Source: Cyrtodaria siliqua
Lineage: Eukaryota; Mollusca; Bivalvia; Adapedonta; Hiatellidae
Assembly (NCBI GenBank): GCA_037043455.1
Contig: JAWPHD010006794.1
Span: 1-64,000 of the forward strand
Reading direction: 5' to 3'
DNA: 64,000 bases
In this document: positions 46,636 through 55,708 of the stretch, in pieces
How the letters are laid out: each line of letters begins with the position of its first letter
How positions within the stretch are numbered: position 1 is the first letter of the stretch
Made by a program: the position numbers and the translations under genes
The notes under the pieces: generated by a model
The model's database searches: none
Told to the model about the DNA's origin: nothing
Seen by the model: the letters and a program-made list of their open reading frames with translations, nothing else

Positions 46636-47807
46636 AAGCAGACGAAGCTCCCTACAAACTTCACAAAATTTCTTACAAAGCACGTTTTATCGCTAACTCT
46701 AGTTCATGTACCACGACCAATATATCAAAACTATTGACTTCCTGACTTTCCGCGATTAAAGAACATATTGTAAAATATTGCGGAAAGGCCTTCGAGAACT
46801 CAGGAATCAATCTGTTTTGGTCTATCAAAAACTCTGGAGAAGTTCTTGACAAACTACGGTGTAAGCATTTTCATGCCTCTTCTCTAAGCACTTACGACTT
46901 TTCTACACTGTATACTACATTACCACATAATCTTATCAAAGAAAAATTGCTTCAGCTCATTCAGAAGACATTTGCTAGAGAAGGTACAACTTTTCTAGCT
47001 TGTAAGAATGTTAGGGCTTTCTTTACTAACGCCCCCATTAATAAGTATAATATGTGGACTTGTACTGATGTTTGTAGAGCCTTATCTTTTCTTCTGGATA
47101 ACATCTTTATAAGATACGGTAAAACTATTTACCGGCAGGTTGTTGGTATTCCTATTGGTACTAACTGTGCGCCACTTGTTGCAGATTTGTTTTTGTACTG
47201 CTATGAAAAAGATTTTATGTTGAGTTTGTCACCTGCTAGCCAGGGTGAAATTATTGATGCCTTTAATAATACTTCTCGGTATCTTGATGACATACTCAAT
47301 ATTGATAATCCGTTCTTTGCTCATATGGTTACTAACATTTATCCACCAGAGCTCACGTTGAATAAAGCCAACAGTTCGGATACAGTAGCAGCGTTTCTCG
47401 ATCTTCATCTTTCGATTTCAAATGATTGTATTCATACTAAAATCTATGATAAGAGAGATGATTTCAATTTTAACATCGTTAACTATCCACACCTGGATGG
47501 AGATGTACCTCGTGCTGCCTCATATGGGGTGTATATCTCCAAGCTCATTCGATTTGCTAGAGCGTGTAATGATGTTATAGACTTCAATGATCGAAATCAA
47601 GTTATTACAAGTAAACTTCTTCAGCCGGGTTTTCGTTATCACAAACTACGTAGATCATTCTCTAAATTCTACCGCCGCAACGAGGGCCTCCTGGAAAAGT
47701 ACAACACCTACCTTAAAACACTTCTGCGACTAGGCATATCACAATCCTCATTTTATGGAGATGTGGTTTATAAACTTCGAAACTGCCTGATGGAGTGGGC
47801 GCAGTAA
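46636..47807 (+). pseudogene. PLE-like reverse transcriptase, best-preserved copy
   Basis: A frame reads from about 46638 to 47807 with a single in-frame TGA at 46743. Motifs in order: 'APYKLHKISYKARFIANS' (before the stop), 'FWSIKNSGEVLDKLRC', 'STYDFSTLYTTLPH' (46887-46928; the D is the expected first catalytic Asp), 'NMWTCTDVCRALSFLL', 'GIPIGTNCAPLVADLFLY' (from about 47148), 'RYLDDILNIDNPFF' (catalytic YLDD at 47280-47291) and 'NYPHLDGDVPRAASYGVYIS'. The S/T-L-Y/F-T-x-x-P block and the G-x-x-x-G-x-x-x-A-P-L block resemble Penelope-like RTs. No GIY-YIG endonuclease is seen, but the 5' end is missing. The final residues 'CLMEWAQ' come from the interrupted Jockey element. It sits in opposite orientation between the two ORFs of that LINE. 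Confidence 0.85.
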
Positions 47808-48440
47808 GACTCCCAGCAAGTTTTCTAGCTTCTGGAAAAGAGATATCTTTTTCTATTTTGATTTTCTGAATTTCTCTCTCGTGCTTTCATTTTAGATTGT
47901 CTATCGAAAAAGCCCGTGGGCCCCCTTGCAATTAACGCAAGAGGCGGGATTAGTGCAGTTCGGGAAATCGCTGTGGCCGTGTTTGCCACAGCGTGCGCAA
48001 ATGACAGTTATCTTGCACCATTCCCGATGATGCCCAAAATGCTGGCAATTGAAACATCTGAGAGGATTCGGGGTAAATATGTCTATTAATAGAATAATAT
48101 ATCAAGTTTTGATCGTTTTAGGAAGAGTTGTTGTTCTGAAAATACGCACGAATGTTTTAGTAGGATTGAGAATACCACCCCATCTTGTATTCGAACGTAT
48201 TACCTCAGTCACACCTTGGGATTTGAGGTTAAGAGTAAACTCAACGGTGCAGAGCTCCAGTTCCCCAGAGCTTACCATACCTTTTGAGGTGTTGAGAGAG
48301 ATATAAGGCATTACATCAACAGGAATATTGACAAAAGATCTGATTTTTAGAAGATTGTCAGATTGTCAGAGTGTGATATTCGTTCACATTCGACAGGAAG
48401 CTTTTAGGTTTTTAGTTTCTTTACAGTCCTCGGCTCACCG
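47791..48440 (-). pseudogene. Jockey-like LINE ORF1 (gag-like, CCHC zinc knuckles), broken
   Basis: On the minus strand the frames encode 'SDNLLKIRSFVNIPVDVM', 'YISLNTSKGMVSSGELE' and 'GVTEVIRSNTRWGGILNP' (48102-48311). A zinc-knuckle cluster follows: 'CFNCQHFGHHREWC' (CX2CX4HX4C), 'CARCGKHGHSDFPNC' and a third 'CVNCKGAHG' (47905-48072). The C-terminal part is 'EIQKIKIEKDISFPEARKLA' (about 47815-47880). This is the standard nucleic-acid-binding ORF1 of Jockey/I-group LINEs. Several frameshifts make it a pseudogene. Its ORF2 partner lies at 43937-46600 on the same strand, separated by the PLE-like RT insertion. Confidence 0.85.
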
Positions 48441-48453
48441 GCAATGCCGAGTA

Positions 48454-48600
48454 AAAAAGAGTATGATCATGGACCTTTGGAAACGGCCAAGCACGACACA
48501 TACGAAATATTGCAGTCTAGGTTTGATTGAGACTGTTCATGAGCGGTAGTGAAATATGCTAGCTACGCCCTCTAGCCCCGGGTTGAGCAGAACTCAATAT
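48454..48600 (+). repeat. ~125-bp module shared with LINE 5' end
   Basis: 'gtaaaaaagagtatgatcat' through 'gactgttcatgagcggtagt' to 'gaaatatgctagcta' is nearly identical to the inverse of 58965-59090, the 5' end of the 2A-bearing LINE, but nothing of that LINE's body follows. The rest ('cgccctctagccccgggttg') instead resembles 30862-30895. Confidence 0.75.
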
Positions 48601-49084
48601 TCATAAAATCAACAGCACAAAAATTTAACCATCCCGAAGATGGCGTGCATATGGCGGTGGTGATGGAGTATACGTCTTCCCCATGTCGTACGGCGTATGG
48701 TCCAAGTATCTAATAAAATGAAATGCCCCGAAGAGCGAAATAAACATAATGGAATTTATTTGGGAACAGCGGTTATGAAGCCTGCGTATAAAAAGCAGAC
48801 AACATATTCTATAAGTGGTTAAACAATACCCAGAGCCTTTTATCGGCCGGAGTAGTGGAACCACCGAATCAAAAATTAAGTCAGAAAACAGAAGAAATTG
48901 AAAATGTACCACCGATAACTAAATATAAGTATCGGGCTAAGCGATCTCCAAAGATCGAATGAATGACAGTACTGATTGCAAGCGCGGGGAGACGTTTTAC
49001 TGCCGCCACACTGCACAAGCAACGCCGTCATTAATTTTCTAAAACCGTAAGATGAGTTTGATGGGGTATCGGTAGTGTGTGCGT

Positions 49085-49185
49085 TTTTTCGTCCCATAAT
49101 GGGGAATTGGTATTCATTTTTCACGCTTCGCACCCACCTCGGAGTCCAACAAGGGGATATTTGCTATTGATATCCGACAGACAAA
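49085..49185. repeat. Short repeat, inverted partner of 55030-55130
   Basis: 'tcccataatggggaattggt', 'cgcacccacctcggagtcca' and 'atatttgctattgatat' match the inverse of 55030-55130. Location near LINE 5' regions suggests a LINE 5' UTR or promoter piece, but this is inference. Confidence 0.6.
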
Positions 49186-50770
49186 ATGCCAAGAATTCGT
49201 GAAGAGTATACTCATATAAAGTTAAAGTTATTCAGCGCACATAACCCCTCACCTAAAATGTCAAAGAGCCGCACTTATGTTCCGCCTAAAACGTGGCATG
49301 AGTATAGCCATACACTTATCCATACATGATTAGTCCTAGGCCACCGCCATAAATGATCCTTTCTACATAATGTTTATAGAGGACAAAATAAAAGGGTAGT
49401 AAGATATTAAACGAGAGGGATTGAGAGAGATGTGAATTAAACAAGAAGCTAGGATCCAATATAGCTGGCGTGACAAACCGATTGATCAGATCGGGCCAAT
49501 TTGATCGCCCGTCTAGTCGAATTCCGGACCGAAGTGGTGTGTTGTAACGCGGAGATAACTACCAGATCTCCACGTCACTCAATTACCAGTATTCCCTTCT
49601 CCAACGTCACGGGCCGCCACCCATAGTCAACAGGTGGGTTACTTTTCGGCGGGGTGAAGTCCTACCCTTCTTCTAAGTAACGAGCAGTCTGTTGATTCTT
49701 ATCGCCCCACCACCGACTGGGGGAACTCTTACCTTGAATCATAACTGATGTTAAAATAAAGACACGATGCTGCAATAGAACTTAAAGAAGGTTTAAATCT
49801 GAGAAATAACAAGATAAGTCACTTACTGGAGACATTTCTTGCTATGTATGAAATTAAATAAACACTGAATAAATACTAAATGGCATTAATGTTTTGTATT
49901 GTAATGCTTATGTCATTGGAAAGTCGAGAATGGCAAACTGCTTTCAAATCGGTATTAGTTTCCCGTTTTTTCTTGACGTCATAAATGTATATACTGTTGC
50001 ATGGTATGCACACTGTCAATAAATACAATCGTACTGAGCCGTCATTGCTTACAGCATGCAAGGTCACAACTTATTAATATGTTGTGGAAAGCAAGCGCAG
50101 ATTAGCCAGATAGAGTACAATTCACAACATCATTTTGCACTGCATAAATATACCGTAAAATGCGATCATATATGGAAAAGGATAAATATTAACAAGGTAT
50201 AAAATAAATATTTAATGTACAACATGTTTGTTAAAACATGATATTGTAAATGCGTATATATATGTCCCGATGTACACACGGTATGTATTATTTGTTTAAA
50301 TTAGTAAAGATCATTATAGAAATTATAATCACCATTATCGCAGAACTATTTCTCTGAATCAGTTGCCCCTATTTCTCTGAATCAATTGCCCAGTTTTGAA
50401 GACTATTAGTATCCGTTAACGTTAATATCCATAATTTTCATTAGTATACCACATGTTCCTTCACTGCATTAGCTAATTTATCTTATTTCTTTGCAAAATC
50501 TCCGACCTTAATAACACTGGTCATATTCTTAATTCTGTTTTGTTCCGGAAGCCGATATTGCGTAGATTGTATTGGTTTGCATGTGTCTGCCAAAGGTTGT
50601 TTAGACGAGATTTCCCCCTGTTTTTTCTGAGCACTACATTTGAGCCAATCCTTTCTCGTTTACAAACTACGTCCCAGACGTTCTGCAGTTCCTCAAATCG
50701 ATATGGCTTATATACAGTGAGCTTCTAAAAATTGGCCCGGTTTAAAGTGCATTTGCTTCTATTATAATGG
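49186..50770. other. No gene recognised; locally GC-richer block at 49.4-49.7 kb
   Basis: 49430-49735 is richer in GC than its surroundings ('cgtcacgggccgccacccat', 'cgccccaccaccgactgggg') but no tRNA-like boxes or protein motif are evident. It could be the 5' UTR of the Jockey-like LINE, which lies downstream on the minus strand. From 49740 on nothing is recognised. Confidence 0.4.
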
Positions 50771-51037
50771 TCCGTGTCCGAGTAGTTAACGTCTCTGACT
50801 TGAAATCACTTGCCCCTCACCGCTGTAGGTTCGATCCCTCAGGGGCCTAGGAATCTTAATGTGAGGAAGCTATCTAGCTGGCTTGCGGAACGCCGGTGGT
50901 TCAACCCAGGTGCCCGCCCGTGCACGAAAATTGCCCGGAGGGGCACCTGGGGTCTTCCTCCACCAATGGTAGCTGGAAAGTCGCCATGTGACCTTAGCTG
51001 TTGGTGCGACTATAAAATCCAATTCAATCAATCAATA
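50771..51037 (+). mobile_element. tRNA-Ser-derived SINE
   Basis: The head matches a tRNA-Ser plan: A-box region 'GTCCGAGTAGTTAACG', anticodon arm 'CTCTGACTTGAAATCA' (UGA anticodon type), a variable arm, and a perfect B box 'GGTTCGATCCC' at about 50828-50838. The body contains 'cacctggggtcttcctccac' and 'agctggaaagtcgccatgtg'. The 3' end is 'ttggtgcgactataaaatcc' with an (AATTCAATCAATC) tail. The body and tail type are shared by SINEs I recall from many molluscs. Confidence 0.88.
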
Positions 51038-51130
51038 TATTATAATGGTCCGGTTTAAAGTACATTTGCTTCTATTATAAACTGGAAGGAAAAAGAAACA
51101 CGACACGGGAATTTCCGCTATATATTTTAA

Positions 51131-51288
51131 CTGGAAAGTCGCCATGTGACCTTAGCTGTTGGTGCGACTATAAAATCTAATTCAATCAATCAATATATTA
51201 TAATGGTCCGGTTTAAAGTGCATTTGCTTCTATTATAAACTGGAATGAAAAAGAAACACGACACGGGAATTTTCGCTATATATTTTAT
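51131..51288 (+). repeat. Tandem duplication of SINE tail plus flank
   Basis: 50973-51130 is repeated at 51131-51288 with few differences. Each unit contains the SINE 3' end, its simple tail and the following 'ggtccggtttaaagt...gaaacacgacacgg' flank. The unit boundary has 'ctggaa' microhomology between the SINE body and the flank, which suggests replication slippage or unequal crossover. Confidence 0.85.
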
Positions 51289-51684
51289 GTACAATATGCT
51301 GCTGTTAATCGAATGGTACATGGCTACGTAAGATCTTTCCTTTCGGAAAAAGGCTAAAACAACACGTAACACAGCAAACAGTATTCCTGCAAAGTTTCAT
51401 TATTGACAGAGTACGCGTTTGGCTCAAGCATGTGAGCAAACTTAGGATGCCAACTTTTGCAAACTCTTTTTCAAAGAGGAAATTCAACATTTATGAATTT
51501 CTTGTTACAAACTGTACTGTGATTAAAACGTCTACAACATCACAGTTGTGTCCTTTCTCTAACTAACTGCAGTTTTTGTTTTTACAAAACATCTTGGGAT
51601 TTCCTTGGAATATATTTGGAATTAAGTGTGCAGTATATACAATATATAGCGGAAATGCCCGTGTCGCGTTCCTTTTTCCTTTCC
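51241..51684. mobile_element. TIR element (MITE-like), ~445 bp
   Basis: About 45-bp inverted repeats: 'ggaatgaaaaagaaacacga' and 'cacgggaattttcgctatat' at the left, mirrored by 'atatagcggaaatgcccgtg' and 'tcgcgttcctttttcctttcc' (core) at 51640-51684. No transposase. The left end is also present in the upstream duplicated unit (51083-51128). Confidence 0.72.
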
Positions 51685-52086
51685 GTATATATACATATAT
51701 TCTATTAATGTAACACAAGAACAGTCTTACTCCTGAATTAAACTGTGTTCATTGTCATAACTGCGGTATTGATCATCCGTTATGTGTCTTCACCAGACAG
51801 AAACGTTTCCGGACCATGATATTTGTCGTAAAATACTACCGGTTTGGATCGTTTTATGACTGTTGAAGACATAAAAGCAAGAAACAATCAGGAACTTTGG
51901 TATTTTCGAGTTACTATGTATCATTATTAAAATCAATCATCCGACAAACTTCGCAATGAGTTTAAGCTTCCATACATAAACTCCTCACATGTTACTCAAA
52001 TGAAAACACAGCAGACATGGTATAACGCGCTATTTGTACAGATATGATAAGACGTCAATTCACCATTCACATTAGAGGTAAGGTAT

Positions 52087-52570
52087 ATAAATATAGATTT
52101 AAAAATCGAACAGGAAAAGTAGCATTCAAGGACGACAGACACAAACACACACAGAAACAAAGAACAACTTTAAAGATGAATTAAAGGCCAAATAAGACAT
52201 CACAAACATAAAATGGTTGACAATAGGGCTACCGCCTTGGAACGGTCAGTGGCAAAAAAGTTCGCAGTGGGTTTAAACCAGGTTCTAGGGTGCACCAAAC
52301 CTAACACTCACCCTACTATCATCCCAATAAAACGGGACAGTTTAAATAAAGAAATTCCCGCCATGAACTATTCTCTAACCAACTAGGCAACATTAATAGG
52401 CAATATAATTAACACACAAAGATGCTCGTGTGTACATAAATACAAAAAAAGCCTAGAAAGCCACAAAGAAGATGCTCAATGACTTGGCAGAAGCCAGAGC
52501 AACCAGAGAACAAAACCATTGAGGGCACGACAAGACAGGACTGCATACAAACATCAAACGTCACAAGGTT
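52087..52570 (-). mobile_element. PLE-like tail, subfamily A
   Basis: Terminus 'agatttaaaaatcgaacagg' then the complete tail to 'catcaaacgtcac', with no coding end. It faces the plus copy at 52930-53968 across 360 bp of unrelated sequence. Confidence 0.87.
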
Positions 52571-52929
52571 TGACATCGTCGTCACCTTCAATAAAGGAAA
52601 TTATTCTGGTACAGCATGTAAGTCATAATGTCGTCATTCCATTTGTGCTAGGTAACATTTATTACTCTCGTGCAAATTGGGTATTCCCGTTTGGTGCGTT
52701 TGTTTGGTATACTGGTGCGTGCTCTTGTTCTGGTCACTTAAAGCTTCATATTTAGACAGAGAACAATTGTTTGTGCCCTCCCATTCAAGCTTCATTGTTC
52801 TTTAAAATGTTGTATTTATTTTTATACATCAATATTTATAATATTTAGATTTGTTCGATACAATAGAGAACTATGTTACATGATTATAACTATGTTTTCT
52901 GTGAAAAGATTGTAAAAGTATCTTCTTTT

Positions 52930-53968
52930 ACATATGTTTGTAGATTTATACTTATCTCCTTTTCGTGGGGAAACAATTGATGTTCCCCGAGCAACTTCTT
53001 ATGGGGTGTATGTGTCTCTTAACTTATTCGTTTTTCAAGAACTTGTACTCGAGTTGAGGATTTTAATATTCGTAATCTTTGTATAACTAAAAAGCTTCTC
53101 AATCAGGGTTACCGTTACCATAAACTTCGTAAAACCTTTGCAAAATTGTATTATCGTAACCCTGATCTTCTTTCCAAATATAAAAGTAGTTTAAGGACTG
53201 TTCTGCAACAAGGACAATCACAACCTGACTTCTCTGGTGATGTGATTTATAGACTTCGTATGATTCTTGGTCATGATCACTTTCATACTATCTTTGTTAG
53301 ACTTGTTAAAAAGTTTATTAAAAGAGGTTATGACCCTATCAACTTACTGCATACTTGGTGGTGGACCCTTTTACAGTTTGCCACTAAGCTTTCCTCTTTA
53401 ATTGTACGATGACCGGACGGGCTGTGGACCCTATGATGACGCCTACCTACAGCCCAATGGGACGGTGGCGTTTGATGTTTGTCTATGATATTTCTTGTCG
53501 TGCCCTTAATGGTTTATTTTCTTGTTGCTCTGGCTTCTGCCAAGTCATTGAGTACCTTCATTGTGGCTTTCTAGGCTATTGTTTTTTTGTATTATATTTA
53601 CACGAGCATATTTGTGTTTTACTTATATTGCCTATTGATGCTGCCTTGTTGGTTAGAGATTAGATCATGTAGGGATTTCTATTTTAATGGGATGACAGTA
53701 GGGTAAAAAAGAGTATGATAATGGACCTTTGGAAACGGCCGAGCACTTTGGTGCACCCTGGAACCGGTTTAAACCCCCAGTGGGCTTTGTTGCCACTGAC
53801 CGTTCCAAGGCGGTAGCCCTATTGTCAACTCCTTTGTGTTTATGATGTCGTTTGCATTTTTTATTACTTTTGCCTTCTCGTTTGTCTGTTTGCGTGTTTG
53901 TTTTTTGTTTTGTGGTTGACTGTCGTCCTTGAATGCTGCTTTCCCTGTCCGATATTTTTGTCTTTCTT
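52930..53968 (+). pseudogene. PLE-like copy: C-terminal coding half plus B-type tail
   Basis: The coding remnant starts near 52970 ('DVPRATSYG' equivalent) and shifts frame. 53146-53412 then encodes 'YYRNPDLLSKYKSSLR', 'DVIYRLRMILGHDHFHTI' and 'LVKKFIKRGYDPINL'. The tail runs to 'ccctgtccgatatttttgtc' and 'tttcttta' at 53968. At 53703-53748 a foreign ~42-bp piece replaces a few tail bases. Confidence 0.86.
53703..53748 (+). repeat. 42-bp foreign insertion in a PLE-like tail
   Basis: 'taaaaaagagtatgataatg' and 'gacctttggaaacggccgag' are the first bases of the 2A-bearing LINE 5' end (inverse of about 59045-59087). The regular tail has only a short 'aagtgtgaggt' here. Confidence 0.85.
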
Positions 53969-54372
53969 TACAATTGTTTTAAAGCAAGCTGTAACTGCGA
54001 ACACAAACGTAGCTAATTGTGACGTCGGGTCATGGTGTCAATAAAGTGTTGCTGACGTCGTCATCATCCGCCGATAACGTTCAATAAAGCAAAAATGTTT
54101 GTGTAGAATCATATATAAACTTATTTTAAATGTAATTAATAGATTATGTAACTTCTGTGTTCCTTTATATGGGAATCCTTCACCCGACAGTAGACGTGTT
54201 GTTGTTTTTTCACTTGCTCATTCTATAATCGATCCAAGTAGTTAATAATCTCGATTTAATCGCCGCTCCCGTAAGTTTGTCACCAAACACATAAATACGT
54301 CCTTCGTTTTGGTAAATATGCACAGAACTATAATTTGTCAATGTCGTTATTTCGCTTCGAATTGCACGGGGA
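53969..54372. other. No gene; short dispersed repeat at ~54145-54225
   Basis: Shares 'taatagattat', 'atccttcac' and 'agacgt' blocks with 7710-7795. TGACGTC-like motifs at about 54020 and 54053. Confidence 0.4.
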
Positions 54373-54870
54373 AAATAGCACGACAGACAATAAATAAACT
54401 AGTTACAGACAAATCCTTACCAGAAGACTTACCACCAATATGTCTTTGAAACAGCGGTATCGTCTTAAACGTGTTACATTACTCACTTTGCACAAATATT
54501 GCAAGGCGCATTGAGATCCATGTTTCGCCTTCTTAAAAATGTTTCACTTATCGTAAAACAATAACGTTCCAATGCCCAGCATTTCTTAAAATGTTTCCTA
54601 TACACACAAACATGTCACAAATTACGTATTCTAAAAATAGATGCGAAAGTGGAACAGGAAGTGTGGCATTCATAGAGCGCAGCCAGTCAAACAATAGAGG
54701 ACGAAAGTAGCACTTCCTTTAAAACTGAAATTGTCTACATATTGAAAAGACTTTCCTCCGACATTTTAGCATTCTAGGAGCAAAATGTTCTAGTTGGCAT
54801 GTTTACCAATCCGTCCCAATGGGAACAATTTACCGCCAAAACACTGTCTTTTGCAAACTTTTTAGAGAAT
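54373..54870 (+). mobile_element. LINE 5' region and ORF1 start (inverted partner of 60740-61232)
   Basis: About 490 bp is repeated inverted at 60740-61232 at roughly 85-90 percent identity by eye. The last part would encode the start of ORF1 ('MACLPIRPNGNNLPPKHC' by analogy to the other copy, here with a stop near the start). The copy ends by about 54870 with no ORF1 body. The stretch 54640-54700 also resembles the PLE-like 3' terminus. Confidence 0.75.
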
Positions 54871-54936
54871 TGTTATATATCATAGTTGATGTTGCAAGTT
54901 TCATGAGAGGAATAATTTTCGATGTTTCTCACGAGT

Positions 54937-55205
54937 TTTCGAATGGCTCGATATAAGTGATATTCTTTCACGAATGTTTGACACATCCGCTATTTTGCAG
55001 TCATCCCGAACTAATGGCATATCTTGCGTAACTGAGCTGATATATCCACAGCAAATACTCCTTTGTTGGACTTTGAGGTGGGTGAGAAGCGTGTAGAATG
55101 AATACCAATTCCCCATTATGGGACGATATGCCCTTAGTTCGGGATGACTGCAAAGTAGCGGATGGGTCAAACATTCGGGACCGAATATCACTTATGTCGA
55201 GCCAA
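54937..55205. repeat. Inverted repeat, ~85-bp arms
   Basis: 54937-55023 and 55123-55205 are inverted copies: 'tggctcgatataagtgatat' against the complement of 'atatcacttatgtcgagcca'. Between them lies the sequence shared with 49085-49185. Confidence 0.75.
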
Positions 55206-55214
55206 TCAAATTTG

Positions 55215-55708
55215 GTTTAAACATATTTTATTTCTCGTTATTATTACAGCATGGAATCTGTACACAATAGCAGAAAAAAAGTTTAGAACGAAAGTAAAAT
55301 ACTTATGATGTTCTTCTCCTATGTACAAAATTAACTGTACACAGTTGATGGCATAATAAACAGTAGATAGTCGATATGTTTACAATATACAAGCTGGAAG
55401 TATGAATAAAGCAAAAGCTACGTTAACGAACTGTTCGATACTAGAATAATTCTTAGCGAACATGATAAGATGAATTGCACTAAAATATAATAGAAACAGA
55501 ACAAACAAAAAGAACAAAATTGATAAAATAGAACTTGAGAATTTGTCATTCAAATAGGCAAAATGAATGAAATATGAAAACAAATGTATTTGGAAATTAT
55601 AAATCTTAAGTGAAGAATATAAATGTAAATGGGGAATTTGGGGACAAGACAAGGGAGTAGGAGGTAGGGGTGGACCATTTAAAGAATTCAATAAAGGAAG
55701 GAACCGAT
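55215..55708 (-). mobile_element. 3' UTR of the CR1/L2-like LINE
   Basis: Follows the ORF2 stop on the minus strand. It is T-rich on that strand and ends near 'aacgagaaataaaatatg'. The 103-codon frame here (55380-55691) is low-complexity and not a gene. Confidence 0.6.

Noticed and set aside
48049..48306. 85-codon plus-strand ORF
   Set aside because: It is the antisense shadow of the Jockey-like ORF1 on the minus strand.
55380..55691. 103-codon hydrophobic ORF on the minus strand
   Set aside because: Low-complexity T-rich translation within the LINE 3' UTR, with no family similarity.
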